A DNA stretch of 64,000 nucleotides from Bradyrhizobium amphicarpaeae (GCF_002266435.3 NZ_CP029426.2:1208001-1272000), one strand, 5' to 3'; positions 16,837 through 25,566 are shown, counted from the stretch's first letter. Numbers and translations: made by a program. The notes: generated by a model from the sequence alone, not told the origin.

Positions 16837-18357
16837 ATGGCCGAAAAACCCAAAAAGCCGCAGAAACTGAAGGCGCGCCTGCCGCGCGGGCTCGAGGACC
16901 GCGATCCTGCCGCGATCCGGGCGACGCGCGAGATGGTCGAGAAGATCCGCACCGTCTACGAGCTCTACGGCTTCGAGCCGGTGGAGACCCCGGCGATGGA
17001 ATACACCGACGCGCTCGGCAAGTTCCTGCCCGACCAGGACCGCCCCAACGAGGGCGTGTTCTCGTTCCAGGACGACGACGAGCAGTGGATCAGCCTGCGC
17101 TACGATTTGACCGCGCCGCTCGCCCGTTACGTCGGCGAGCGTTACGGCACCGACGCGCTGGTCCTGCCCTATCGCAGCTACCGCGTCGGCTACGTCTTCC
17201 GCAACGAGAAGCCCGGCCCCGGCCGCTTCCGCCAGTTCATGCAGTTCGACGCCGACACGGTCGGCTCGGCGACGCCGGCGGCGGATGCGGAGATTTGCAT
17301 GATGGCCGCGGACACGATGGAGGCGCTCGGCGTCGCGCGCGGCTCCTACGTCGTGAAGGTCAACAACCGCAAGGTGCTCGACGGCGTTCTGGAAGCTATC
17401 GGACTCGGTGGTGAGGAGAATGCGGCGCGCAGGCTGATCGTGCTGCGCGCGATTGACAAGCTCGACAAGTTTTCCGCTGACGAAGTGCGAAAACTGCTTG
17501 GCCCCGGGCGATGGGATGGCGGTGAAGAAGGCAAGGGCGACTTCACGAAGGGCGCCAATCTGAGTGCGGCGGAGGCTGATGTCGTTCTCGCCATCACCAA
17601 GCCGCGCGACGATTGGAAAGAGGCCATTGCCGCCGCAGAAACCTATCTCGCCAAGAGCGAGGTCGGTCAGGCCGGCGTGAGCGAGCTGGAAGAAATTGCC
17701 AAGCTGGTCGCGGCATCGGGTTACGATGCGGACCGCATCAAGATCGATCCCTCCGTCGTGCGCGGCCTCGAATACTACACCGGCCCCGTCTACGAGGTCG
17801 AACTGCTGCTCGAGACCAAGGACGATAAGGGCCGCCCGGTGCGGTTCGGCTCGGTCGGCGGCGGCGGCCGTTATGACGGCCTCGTCTCGCGCTTCCGCGG
17901 CGAGCCGGTGCCGGCGACCGGTTTCTCGATCGGCGTGTCGCGGCTGCAGGCGGCACTGACGCTGCTCGGCAAGCTCGACACCAAGCCGGAGTTCGGCCCC
18001 GTCGTCGTCACCGTGTTCGACCGCGACCGCGTTGCCGACTATCAGAAGATGGTGGCGTCCCTGCGGACCGCCGGCATCCGCGCCGAGCTCTATCTCGGCA
18101 ATCCCAAGAACATGGGCAATCAGCTCAAATATGCCGACCGCCGCAACTCGCCTTGCGTCATCATCCAGGGTTCGGATGAAAAGGCGCGCGGCGAGGTGCA
18201 GATCAAGGACCTGGTCGAGGGCGCCAAGGCGGCGGCCGCGATCGCCTCCAACCAGGAATGGCGCGAGAGCCGCCCGGCGCAGTTCTCGTGCAGTGAGGCC
18301 GATCTGGTTGCGAAAGTGCGCGAGGTCTTGGCCCGCCATGACGTAAAGTGGGGATAG
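16837..18357 (+). CDS. hisS: Histidyl-tRNA synthetase
   Basis: HisS charges tRNA-His. The 506-residue class II enzyme has motif 1 near 20-60 ([13 protein letters not shown]), motif 2 as [20 protein letters not shown], the histidine-binding segment [14 protein letters not shown] and motif 3 as [15 protein letters not shown], then the C-terminal anticodon-binding domain from about 405. It is longer than the 420-residue bacterial type because of an insert near 170-290, as is usual in alphaproteobacteria. The start follows the conserved basic leader [18 protein letters not shown]; the ribosome-binding site is weak. A palindromic repeat follows the stop. Confidence 0.97.
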   Translation: MAEKPKKPQKLKARLPRGLEDRDPAAIRATREMVEKIRTVYELYGFEPVETPAMEYTDALGKFLPDQDRPNEGVFSFQDDDEQWISLRYDLTAPLARYVGERYGTDALVLPYRSYRVGYVFRNEKPGPGRFRQFMQFDADTVGSATPAADAEICMMAADTMEALGVARGSYVVKVNNRKVLDGVLEAIGLGGEENAARRLIVLRAIDKLDKFSADEVRKLLGPGRWDGGEEGKGDFTKGANLSAAEADVVLAITKPRDDWKEAIAAAETYLAKSEVGQAGVSELEEIAKLVAASGYDADRIKIDPSVVRGLEYYTGPVYEVELLLETKDDKGRPVRFGSVGGGGRYDGLVSRFRGEPVPATGFSIGVSRLQAALTLLGKLDTKPEFGPVVVTVFDRDRVADYQKMVASLRTAGIRAELYLGNPKNMGNQLKYADRRNSPCVIIQGSDEKARGEVQIKDLVEGAKAAAAIASNQEWRESRPAQFSCSEADLVAKVREVLARHDVKWG

Positions 18358-18371
18358 CCATTCCGCCAAGC

Positions 18372-18455
18372 CGTCATGCCCGGGCTTGTCCCGGGCATCC
18401 ACGTCTTGTTTGATGAAAGCGAACGTGGATGGCCGGGACAAGCCCGGCCATGACG
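18372..18455. repeat. Intergenic palindromic repeat, CGTCATGCCCGGGCTTG family (full copy)
   Basis: Outer arms CGTCATGCCCGGGCTTGTCC and GGACAAGCCCGGCCATGACG are near-perfect inverted repeats, with a second inner pair (CATCCACGT / ACGTGGATG). The same element occurs at 31763-31848. It lies between hisS and the tautomerase, leaving only the tautomerase ribosome-binding site after it. Confidence 0.88.
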
Positions 18456-18475
18456 AACGCAGCAGGGAGAGAACG

Positions 18476-18679
18476 ATGCCTGAGATCACTGTCAGCATGG
18501 CCGAAGGCCGCACCGACGAGCAGAAGGCCGGCATGATGCGCGATATCACCCAGGCGCTGGTGAAGAATCTCGGCGTCGACGCCGATGCCGTCGTCATCCA
18601 AATCAACGAAGCCCCGCTCCGCCACAAGATGAAGGGCGGCAAGACCTTCGTGGAGCGCGCGGCGGCGGCGAAGAAGTAG
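18476..18679 (+). CDS. 4-oxalocrotonate tautomerase family protein
   Basis: The 67-residue protein starts MPEITVSMAEGRTDEQK, so removal of Met exposes the catalytic N-terminal proline of the tautomerase superfamily. The family's later segment VVIQI-NEAP is also present. Members enolise 2-oxo acids; the natural substrate here is unknown. AGGGAGAG precedes the ATG. The frame is open upstream through the palindromic repeat, but the Pro-2 requirement fixes the start. Confidence 0.93.
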   Translation: MPEITVSMAEGRTDEQKAGMMRDITQALVKNLGVDADAVVIQINEAPLRHKMKGGKTFVERAAAAKK

Positions 18680-18704
18680 CCTCGGCTGGAGCGGCAACCA
18701 CCAC

Positions 18705-18748
18705 CGTCGTCCCGGACCAGCGTCAGCGCAGATCCGGGACGACAGCGG
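18705..18748. repeat. Short palindromic repeat, GTCGTCCCGGA family
   Basis: Arms GTCGTCCCGGA and TCCGGGACGAC flank about 20 bases containing CAGCGTCAGCGCAGA. It lies between the tautomerase and thioesterase genes. It is a shorter relative of the intergenic palindromes elsewhere in the window. Confidence 0.65.
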
Positions 18749-18761
18749 AGTTTGAGGCACC

Positions 18762-19154
18762 ATGGACGCACGCGACTTCATCACGATCGGTATGAGCGCC
18801 GAGCGCACGCTGGTGGTCCCGGCGGAGCGCACGGTCGGGCATTTCGTGCCCGGCATGCCGATGGTGTATGCGACGCCGATGATGATCCTGGAAATGGAGA
18901 TGACGTCGGGCGATGCGATCCGCGCAGCGCTGCAGCCGGGTTGGGTCACCGTCGGCACCGAGGTCGACATCCGCCATCTCGCAGCTGCCCTGGTTGGGGC
19001 AACGGTGCGCACCACCGCAAAGGTCGTTGCGGTCGAACGCCGGGTCATCCGGTTCGAGGTCGAGGCGTTCGAGGGCATGCGCAAGCTAGGCGAGGGCCGC
19101 CACGCGCGCGGGCTTGTCAATGTTGAGATGTTCAACAAGCGGCTCGGGGCGTAG
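18762..19154 (+). CDS. Hotdog-fold thioesterase, FlK-like
   Basis: This 130-residue protein resembles the thioesterase family that includes fluoroacetyl-CoA thioesterase FlK. FVPGMPMVYATPMMILEMEM, the central GWVTVGTEVDIRHLAAALVG and GEGRHARGLVNVEMF give the expected strand-helix-strand order. The EM-E and TVGTEV segments hold the likely catalytic Glu and Thr. A specific substrate cannot be given; members hydrolyse small acyl-CoAs. GAGG lies four bases before the ATG. It is tail-to-tail with the minus-strand oxidoreductase. Confidence 0.87.
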   Translation: MDARDFITIGMSAERTLVVPAERTVGHFVPGMPMVYATPMMILEMEMTSGDAIRAALQPGWVTVGTEVDIRHLAAALVGATVRTTAKVVAVERRVIRFEVEAFEGMRKLGEGRHARGLVNVEMFNKRLGA

Positions 19155-19187
19155 CCAAGGTCGCGCTGCCGCAGGGTGAGCTAAGGC

Positions 19188-20561
19188 TCAAAGCGCCGTG
19201 CTGGAACTTCTATCTGCTCCCTGCGACGAATAGAACGCATCCTGCTGCCTTCGGATGCGCACGGCAGGCAGCGTTTCGTCAATCGCCACATCGGCCCAGG
19301 TGATGCAGGAGTCCTTTGCTACCGCCTTTGTCAATCGCACATTGTGTGCAAGCCCAAGCGGCAAATAGCCCTTTGCAAGCGAGGTTCTGGCCGGCGTCAG
19401 CTTGCCGAAGACAGTGTAGCCGCCTTCTCCGTCCAGCGTATCTCCGGCGCGCAAATCCTTCTTGGCTGTCGCGGCAACATCGGCGTTGAACGTCGTTGCG
19501 ACCCCCGTCGGCTCCTTGCGCAGTGCGATCGAGGCGACCGAAATTCCGAGCTCGAGACCAATGAGATGCCACTTCTTGTAGGAGCTCATGTAGCGGCCGC
19601 TCGGATCGGTGACGACGCTGTATTCCTGGAAGCAGTTGCGGATGTACTCGCTGTCGCCTTCGAAGCAGACCCAGACGCCCTTGCGGATGTCGTTGGGGAT
19701 CGGTTTGCCGTCCGCCGTCAGGCAGGACACGACTTCGACCTGTCCCTTGGATTCCAGGATGCCGCCTTCGGCGCGGGGGCGCATCAGCGTCGGGATGTCG
19801 TCGACCGATCCCGGTGGGAATGCGAGGCCTTGCGAGGGCGCCTCCAGCCCGGTTGCGTTTGCGATCGCGGCGGATTCGATCGCCGGCTTGGAGCCGTCGA
19901 GAAATGCGTTGAACATCTTTGGGTTCATGCCGCCGCGCGCGGCTTGCTCGGCGGAGAGGCCCCAATGGTCCCAGACCGTTTCGGGCGTCGACTCCCGATA
20001 ATGCGGCAGCCATTTGTGGCCGCGGCCGGCCGCCACGACCGGGAAACCGCAGGCCCTTGCCCAATCGACGAGGTCGCAGGCGAGGGCCGGCTGATCGCCA
20101 TAGGCGAGACTGTAGATCACGCCGGCCTGTCTTGCTCTTTGCGCGAGGATCGGTCCGCAGAAGGCGTCGGCCTCGACGGTCACGTTGATGACGGGCTTGC
20201 CGTTGGCAAAGGCGCCAAGGCAGTGTTCGACCGCCGCGACGGGATTTCCGGTACACTCGGCGATCACCTCGATGCCGCTGCACTTCATCAGCGCTTCCCA
20301 GTCGTCGGTCAGGAAGGTCGTACCATTCTTGAGGGCGTCCTCGAGCGAGGTCGCGGCGAATTGTTCGGGGCGCCAGCCAACCCGGTTCAGGTTTTCGCGG
20401 GCATGCGACGGGGACAGGTCTGCAATTGCGACGAGATGGACGCCGGGCGTGCGCAGAACCTGATGCAGGTACATCGCACCGAACTTGCCCGCCCCGATCA
20501 GCCCGATCCTGATGGGGCGCCTCGCGGCCTGTCGTTCGAGAAGTTTCGCGTAGAGGTTCAC
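19188..20561 (-). CDS. NAD(P)-binding oxidoreductase with C-terminal SAF-like domain
   Basis: The 457-residue protein has an N-terminal Rossmann fold (RIGLIGAGKFGAMYL at 18-32) like homoserine dehydrogenases, a catalytic middle (VAECTGNP, NVTVEADAFCGP, GRGHKWLPHY) and a C-terminal segment (ATAKKDLRAGDTLDGEGGYTV) like the SAF domain of sugar-acid and antifreeze proteins. Related proteins act on branched or sugar-acid substrates. A role in carbohydrate-acid metabolism is plausible but unproven. The start is GTG with GGGAGAG just upstream. proC lies 79 bases upstream on the same strand. Confidence 0.83.
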   Translation of the reverse strand: MNLYAKLLERQAARRPIRIGLIGAGKFGAMYLHQVLRTPGVHLVAIADLSPSHARENLNRVGWRPEQFAATSLEDALKNGTTFLTDDWEALMKCSGIEVIAECTGNPVAAVEHCLGAFANGKPVINVTVEADAFCGPILAQRARQAGVIYSLAYGDQPALACDLVDWARACGFPVVAAGRGHKWLPHYRESTPETVWDHWGLSAEQAARGGMNPKMFNAFLDGSKPAIESAAIANATGLEAPSQGLAFPPGSVDDIPTLMRPRAEGGILESKGQVEVVSCLTADGKPIPNDIRKGVWVCFEGDSEYIRNCFQEYSVVTDPSGRYMSSYKKWHLIGLELGISVASIALRKEPTGVATTFNADVAATAKKDLRAGDTLDGEGGYTVFGKLTPARTSLAKGYLPLGLAHNVRLTKAVAKDSCITWADVAIDETLPAVRIRRQQDAFYSSQGADRSSSTAL

Positions 20562-20640
20562 GACGCTCTCCCTGTCGGCAACAGCCAGGATCGCCTTGCG
20601 TTCGGCCGTCCGGATCGGGGCCGAAACGCTCTTGGTCTGC

Positions 20641-21465
20641 CTACTTCGCCAATTCCTTCGACCGCTTCGTCGCCGCCGCGATCGCGCGGATCATCAACTC
20701 GCGCAGGCCGGGCTCGCCCATCAGCACGCCGAGCGCCGCAGCCGTGGTGCCGCCGGGCGAGGTGACGTTCTGGCGCAGCGTGCTCGACGGCAGCTCCGAC
20801 TGGTGCAACAGTTCGCCCGAGCCGGCGACCGTCTCGCGTGCAAGCTTGGTCGCCAGTGCTTCGGGCAGTCCGGCCTCGACGCCGGCGCGGGCGAGTTCTT
20901 CGGCGAGCAGGAACACATAGGCGGGGCCGGAGCCGGAGACGGCGGTGACCGCATCCATCAGGCTTTCGTCGTCGACCCATTCGACCGAGCCGGTGGCGCG
21001 CAGCAGCGCATCGGCCACCGCGCGCTGCGCGGCGCTGACGTTGTTCGCGGCAACCGCGACGGTGATGCCGCGGCCGATCGCGGCCGGCGTGTTCGGCATT
21101 GCGCGCACCACGGCGCCGCCGCAGACCTGCTGCAGCGATGCGATCGTGGTTCCCGCCATGATCGAGACCACGGACGTCCTGTCGGAAACGAACGACTTCA
21201 GCCTGGCGCCGGCCTCGCGGAACATCTGCGGCTTCACCGCGACGACCATCGTCTCGACGGGGCCGGCCGTCGTCACATCGGGATTGAGCGCGACGCCTTT
21301 GGCGGCAAGCGCGGTGATCTCGGGCGAGATGTGCGGATCGATCACGGCGACGCGGCGCGGATCGAGTCCGCCCGAAAGCCATCCCGTCAGCAACGCGCCG
21401 CCCATCTTACCGGCGCCGGCGAGGAGGATGGTGCCGGTGATGTTCTGGAGGGGATTGTTCGTCAT
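20641..21465 (-). CDS. proC: Pyrroline-5-carboxylate reductase
   Basis: ProC reduces pyrroline-5-carboxylate to proline with NAD(P)H. The 274-residue protein has the N-terminal dinucleotide motif LLAGAGKMGGALL, the MPNTPAAIG turn and VSGSGPAYVFLLAEEL dimer/active-site helix, all diagnostic. ATG at 21465 is chosen; the frame is open upstream into a repeat, but the Rossmann strand normally starts within 20 residues. The ribosome-binding site is weak. Confidence 0.96.
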   Translation of the reverse strand: MTNNPLQNITGTILLAGAGKMGGALLTGWLSGGLDPRRVAVIDPHISPEITALAAKGVALNPDVTTAGPVETMVVAVKPQMFREAGARLKSFVSDRTSVVSIMAGTTIASLQQVCGGAVVRAMPNTPAAIGRGITVAVAANNVSAAQRAVADALLRATGSVEWVDDESLMDAVTAVSGSGPAYVFLLAEELARAGVEAGLPEALATKLARETVAGSGELLHQSELPSSTLRQNVTSPGGTTAAALGVLMGEPGLRELMIRAIAAATKRSKELAK

Positions 21466-21487
21466 CGCTGCTGCCACACGTACGCTG

Positions 21488-21652
21488 TCGTCCCCGCCTG
21501 GTGCGCAATTGCGCACGGGGAGCGGGGACCCATAACCACAGGCGGTTCTAGTGGATGAAGCTGCCGGCAACAAGCCGCGTGCCCCAAGGAGGCATCACGC
21601 GGTATGGGTCCCGGATCTGCGCTGCGCTTGTCCGGGGCGACGGCGGAGAGGT
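21488..21652. repeat. Diverged nested palindromic repeat between proC and the YbjN gene
   Basis: GTCGTCCCC at the left and GGGGCGACGG at the right form outer arms. Inner arms are GCGGGGACCCATA and TATGGGTCCCGGAT. A smaller palindrome (GTGCGCAATTGCGCAC) lies at about 21504-21520. The design matches the nested repeats at 27701, 34483, 36626 and 61245. Confidence 0.7.
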
Positions 21653-21662
21653 GGGCGAGACC

Positions 21663-22163
21663 TTACGCCTCTCCTACCGTGTCGAACATCGCCGCGTCCA
21701 TGGCCTGTGCGGTGGTCTTGCCGGCCCACACCACGAACTGGAACGCTGGGAAATAGCGCTCGCAGGCGTGGATGGCGCCGGCGAGCATGGCTTCGCATTG
21801 CGCGGTCGAGGCGGTGAGGCCGCCCGGCAGCACCAGGGCCTGGCGGTGCATGATCATGCCGGTGGTGGTCCAGAGATCGAAGTGCCCGACCCACAGCTGC
21901 TCGTTGACCGCGGCGACGAGCCGCTGCACCTCGCCGCGGCGCGCAACCGGAATCTTCATGTCGAAGGCGCAGGCCAGATGCAGCGCCTCGATCTCGCCCA
22001 TCCAGGTGAACGAGATCTGGTAGTCGGTCCATTGTCCCTTCGAGACAATGGTGAGTTCGTCTTCGCCGGAGCGTTCGAACGGCCAGTTGTTGCTGGCAGC
22101 GATATCCTCGACCACCGCGAGCGGATGGCTTCTGGAATCGATAGTGCCTTCGAGCAGGGACAT
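21663..22163 (-). CDS. YbjN domain-containing protein
   Basis: The 166-residue protein shows the YbjN/DUF1790 type-III-chaperone-like fold by its segments NNWPFERSGEDELTIVS, WMGEIEALHLACAFDMK and NEQLWVGHFDLWTTTGMIMHRQAL. YbjN proteins are cytoplasmic, of unknown mechanism, with regulatory or chaperone-like roles suggested. ATG at 22163 follows GAGACGGC closely. It diverges from the FMN riboswitch across about 440 bases. Confidence 0.9.
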   Translation of the reverse strand: MSLLEGTIDSRSHPLAVVEDIAASNNWPFERSGEDELTIVSKGQWTDYQISFTWMGEIEALHLACAFDMKIPVARRGEVQRLVAAVNEQLWVGHFDLWTTTGMIMHRQALVLPGGLTASTAQCEAMLAGAIHACERYFPAFQFVVWAGKTTAQAMDAAMFDTVGEA

Positions 22164-22606
22164 GCCGTCTCGACCTCTTGCCTTTTTGTTGTCTTTGATA
22201 CGCACGCGGTAGGGTCCGGCGCGCGCTCCCTAAACGTCGTCGATCTCGGGAGTCGCTTTCGTGATCTCCTCGGGACCGGCGCGGCCTGTCGCGGATCAAG
22301 TGATGTGATTTGCGGAATCTGCGCAACTGGCTGCCGAGTCCGTCCACAAGCCAGGACTCGTTCGTCCACAGCTCATCTCCGCCACAATCCTTAACGTCGG
22401 GAGATCCAGGAGGAGAACAAACCGGAATCGGATTTGCGAGCCAGGCTGCCAATCGCCAAAGGGCTGCCAATCGTTAATTCCGCCCCGCGAGGCCCGAACC
22501 GCCGCGGAGGCATGGGACCATGCGAATTGCCCATGCGGAACGCGCTTGCCGCGCCGGCCCGCCGGCTGCATATTTCCGCCCAGGCCGCTCATCCCGGGCG
22601 GCCGAT
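22164..22606. other. Non-coding divergent region between YbjN gene and FMN riboswitch
   Basis: I find no convincing gene in these 443 bases. They should hold the YbjN promoter on the left and the riboswitch transcript promoter on the right. A direct repeat of GGCTGCCAATCG occurs near 22444-22472. No clear -35/-10 pair could be assigned. Confidence 0.5.
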
Positions 22607-22773
22607 GTTCTCAGGGCGGGGTGAAAGTCCCCACCGGCGGTAAGGGCCGAAAGGCCCAAGCCCGCGAGCGCCTTCCGTAAGGGATGTCCTGAAAGGGATT
22701 TTCCCGAAGGGAAGGGTCAGCAGATTCGGTGCAACTCCGAAGCCGACGGTTAAAGTCCGGATGAAAGAGAACG
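22607..22773 (+). promoter_or_regulatory. FMN riboswitch (RFN element) upstream of ribH
   Basis: The conserved FMN-aptamer blocks appear in order: AGGGCGGGGTGAAAGTCCCC, ACCGGCGGTAA, AGCCCGCGAGCG, GGTCAGCAGATTCGGTG, CTCCGAAGCCGACGG and TTAAAGTCCGGATGAAAGAGA. A hairpin at 22786-22801 (CGCATC-GCAA-GATGCG) followed by a T-richer stretch may be the expression platform. The ribH start lies about 80 bases after the aptamer. FMN binding would lower ribH expression. Alternating structures were not computed. Confidence 0.97.
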
Positions 22774-22851
22774 GTCGGAGGCAGACGCATCGCAAGATGC
22801 GGCTGTTTGTCGTTCCGTGTGCCCTGATTCTGGTCCTTGAGAAGGAAAGCC

Positions 22852-23409
22852 ATGAATCAGATGCTGCAAGATCCCAAAACCGAAACTTCCGAAGTCACCC
22901 AGCCGCCGGTTCCGCATGACCCGGCGCCCGACCACCCGCGTTTCGCAAAGCCGCAGCGGGTGGCCTTCGTGCAGGCCTGCTGGCACCGCGACGTGGTCGA
23001 GGAGGCCCGCATCGCCTTCATCAAGGAGGCCGAGGCGCGGCACCTCACCCATGTCGACGTGTTCGAGGTGCCGGGCTCGTTCGAGATCCCGCTGCACGCG
23101 CAGGTCCTCGCCAAGACGCGGCGCTACACGGCCATCGTCGCGGCCGGCCTCGTCGTCGACGGCGGCATCTATCGCCACGAGTTCGTCGCCGATACCGTGA
23201 TCAAGGCCCTGATGGACGTGCAGCTGCGCACCGAAGTGCCGGTGTTCTCCGCGGTGCTGACGCCGCAGCAATTCCACGAGACCGAAGTGCACTACGACTT
23301 CTTCCGCAAGCACTTCACCATCAAGGGCATCGAGGTTGCCGCGGCCTGCGCGGAGACGCTGCACGGGCTGGAGCGCCTGCGCGGCCAGGTCGCCGCGGGG
23401 ATCGTGTAA
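22852..23409 (+). CDS. ribH: 6,7-dimethyl-8-ribityllumazine synthase, type II
   Basis: RibH makes the direct precursor of riboflavin. The 185-residue protein has GSFEIPL, VAAGLVVDGGIYRHEFVAD (with the catalytic histidine) and the C-terminal ACAETLHGLERLRGQVA. Length and its lone position under an FMN riboswitch match the decameric RibH2 type known in Brucella and Mesorhizobium rather than the operon-borne RibH1. AAGGA lies six bases before the ATG. The other rib genes are not in the window, so a second, constitutive lumazine synthase may exist elsewhere. Confidence 0.96.
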   Translation: MNQMLQDPKTETSEVTQPPVPHDPAPDHPRFAKPQRVAFVQACWHRDVVEEARIAFIKEAEARHLTHVDVFEVPGSFEIPLHAQVLAKTRRYTAIVAAGLVVDGGIYRHEFVADTVIKALMDVQLRTEVPVFSAVLTPQQFHETEVHYDFFRKHFTIKGIEVAAACAETLHGLERLRGQVAAGIV

Positions 23410-23432
23410 GCAGTCCCGATCGTTATCCCGCC

Positions 23433-23463
23433 GTCGTCGTCTCGATTGACGTCGGCGGCGGGA
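23433..23463 (+). other. Strong GC hairpin after ribH
   Basis: CCCGCCG pairs with CGGCGGG around a loop containing TCTCGATTGA, and further partial pairs extend it. There is no T-run, so it is a weak terminator candidate or an mRNA 3' stabiliser. Confidence 0.45.
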
Positions 23464-23506
23464 GAACGCGATGCCGGCGCATGGCGCGAGATCGCAAGTC
23501 GCGAAT

Positions 23507-24541
23507 TTACCCCAGCGACACCCCCGCCTTGGCGCGACTGATCCCCAGCGCCAGGATGCGCTGCAGGAGGTCCGGATATTTGAGCCCGGCATGGAGAGCC
23601 GCCGTGGCGAATTCCTGGCTCTTGGCGATCTCGGGATTGGGATTGGCTTCGATGAAATAGGGCGTGCCGTCGGCGGCAAGGCGAAAATCGATCCGCGCGT
23701 AGCCGTCGAGTCCGAGCGCCCGGTAGATACGCTTCGCGGCCCGCTGGATCCGGGCGGTCACTTCCGGTCCGAGATCGTTCGCAGGCCCGTCGACGATACC
23801 GACTTTCTCCTGATAGTCGGTGTCGTGCTTGGCCTTTTCGGTGGCGATGTGGCGTGACCTGCGCCCGCCCATGCTGCCGAATTTCAGCTCCCAGACCGGC
23901 AGAACGCGCAGGCGATTGTTGCCGAGCACGCCGACGTAGAGCTCGCGTCCCTCGATGAACTGCTCGGCGATGGCGGCGGTTTCGCTTCGATCATGGATGA
24001 AGGCGACGCGCTCCGCGAGCTTTTCGTCGGTTTCGACGATGGAGGCCTGAGAAATGCCGGCCGATCCATCCATGTTCAGGCTCTTGACGATCAGCGGCAG
24101 CGCCAGATGTTTCGGCCGCTTGACCCGGCGTCGCATCGGGAAAACGGCGAAGGCCGGCACCGCAATGCGGCGATGATGCACCAGCGTCTTGGACAGGTCC
24201 TTGCCGCGCGCCAGGATCAGGCCGCGCGGATTGCACCCGGTGTAGGGCACCTTCATCAGTTCGAGATAGCTCGCGATGTGCTGGTCGAAGGCGACGTTGT
24301 TGTGGAACTCCTCCAGCAACGTGAACACCACATGCGGCTTGAAGCTCTCGATCTCGACGCGCACCGGCTTGATTTCCTCCTGCGCACCGAGCGCACGCAC
24401 GTCGTGGCCGGCTGCACGCAAGGTGCTGACGACGTCGTATTCCGTTTTCCAATTGTTGATCTCCTGCGCGCTGTACCCTTCGCTTGAGTCCGGCGGCAGG
24501 AAGTCCGGATGCATGAGGACCAGAATGCGGAGTCGTCTCAT
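23507..24541 (-). CDS. ATP-grasp ligase, D-Ala-D-Ala ligase-like
   Basis: The 344-residue protein has the ATP-grasp layout: N-terminal LRILVLMHPDFLPP, substrate region YTGCNPRGLILARGKDLSK, nucleotide lysine segment PLIVKSLNMDGSAGI, EQFIEGRELYVGVLG and metal-binding YARIDFR with EANPNPEIA at the end. Family members join an amino or imino group to an acyl phosphate. Substrates here are unknown, and cell-wall D-Ala-D-Ala synthesis is unlikely for a gene outside a mur/ddl context. ATG at 24541 overlaps the metallopeptidase stop by ATGA; an earlier ATG at 24553 is possible. The two genes therefore look translationally coupled. Confidence 0.88.
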   Translation of the reverse strand: MRRLRILVLMHPDFLPPDSSEGYSAQEINNWKTEYDVVSTLRAAGHDVRALGAQEEIKPVRVEIESFKPHVVFTLLEEFHNNVAFDQHIASYLELMKVPYTGCNPRGLILARGKDLSKTLVHHRRIAVPAFAVFPMRRRVKRPKHLALPLIVKSLNMDGSAGISQASIVETDEKLAERVAFIHDRSETAAIAEQFIEGRELYVGVLGNNRLRVLPVWELKFGSMGGRRSRHIATEKAKHDTDYQEKVGIVDGPANDLGPEVTARIQRAAKRIYRALGLDGYARIDFRLAADGTPYFIEANPNPEIAKSQEFATAALHAGLKYPDLLQRILALGISRAKAGVSLG

Positions 24542-25566
24542 AGGGCGATCCATTTACGCCGGGACGGGCCAAACATCGCGTGCATCGTCTTGGCGGTCAC
24601 GAGGACAATGAAATCGAGGACGAGCTTCTGCTCGGGACCCACGGCACGCAGATCGAGTTCGCGGCACCGGGAGATCATCTCGTCGAGCACCGCGTCGAGC
24701 GTGAGCTGGTTCTCGCCGGTCCATCGCGCGACCAATTGCCTGATCTGGGCGCGGTTTCGCCGGATCAGGACCGAGGCCGGCTTTGCGCGGTGGTGCCGCG
24801 GGTCGGCGGAAAACAGCCTGGACAGGTCGCGGTCGTAGGTCTTTGCCGGCGTAAAGGCGTAGAACGCCTGCTTTTTCTTGTAATGCTCTTCGAGCGTCTG
24901 ACTGAGCCGGCCCAGCGGATCGACACGCTCCCGCGTCGTGATCAGCGGCCGCTTTCCTGCGATCTCGCTCATGAGCTCGTCGACATATTCGAGCTTCTTC
25001 AGCGCCGGCCAGCCGGCGTATCGCGTCCGCCAGTTCGAGCGCGGCCGCAGCCACACCGCAAAGGTCTCGGCAAAATCCTCATCCGGATGGCTTTGTGCGT
25101 ACCACAGCCTGAGATGCTGAACGTAGCGCCGGCTCGCCGGATTGGGCCGGTAGTAGCGCGGATAGTGCTTCGACGACGGGCCGAACAGCTGCTGCCAACG
25201 CCGGCGGCGCTGCAGCTGATAGCCGTGCTGAATGGCGTGGCCCGCTTCGTGGCGGAGTATGGCCATGCATTCGCGCCAGGTCCCGCCCTCGACGTCGAAC
25301 ATCATCTTCTTCTCGAGCTTCATCAGGCGGGGATGAGCCAGATAGAAGGGAATCGCGATACCTGGCACGCCTCCCGGACTGAACCATTCGCTCGAGATCC
25401 ACGTGTGCGGCTGCAGCCGGATGCCCCGCTCGTCGAGTTCCTGATGGAGTGTGCCGACGCAATCCTCGAGCCAGGTGCCTTCGACCGTAACCTTCAGGGT
25501 CGAGAGCCTCTGCTGGAGCAGCTCGTCGTCCGGCAGCTTCTCCCAGGCAAATTTCCGGCTTGGCAT
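24538..25566 (-). CDS. Putative zinc metallopeptidase (HEAGH)
   Basis: The 342-residue protein contains a zincin motif RHEAGH at 105-110 with the glutamate between the two histidines, and DEDFAETFAVWL at about 162-173, which can supply the third metal ligand. No signal peptide or TM segment is seen, so it is probably cytoplasmic. The rest matches no family I can name securely; it resembles the putative zinc-binding peptidases of Pfam Zn_peptidase_2 / Peptidase_Mx type. It is the first gene of a pair with the ATP-grasp ligase (ATGA overlap). The basic region at 117-145 could bind nucleic acid or an acidic partner. Confidence 0.82.
   Translation of the reverse strand: MPSRKFAWEKLPDDELLQQRLSTLKVTVEGTWLEDCVGTLHQELDERGIRLQPHTWISSEWFSPGGVPGIAIPFYLAHPRLMKLEKKMMFDVEGGTWRECMAILRHEAGHAIQHGYQLQRRRRWQQLFGPSSKHYPRYYRPNPASRRYVQHLRLWYAQSHPDEDFAETFAVWLRPRSNWRTRYAGWPALKKLEYVDELMSEIAGKRPLITTRERVDPLGRLSQTLEEHYKKKQAFYAFTPAKTYDRDLSRLFSADPRHHRAKPASVLIRRNRAQIRQLVARWTGENQLTLDAVLDEMISRCRELDLRAVGPEQKLVLDFIVLVTAKTMHAMFGPSRRKWIAL

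Noticed and set aside
16681..18771. A 696-codon open frame on the minus strand opposite hisS
   Set aside because: Composition is the reverse-strand shadow of hisS; no motifs, no start signal, and hisS is certain.
22589..22853. Minus-strand frames of 68 and 80 codons over the FMN riboswitch
   Set aside because: They overlie a highly conserved aptamer on the other strand and show no protein features.
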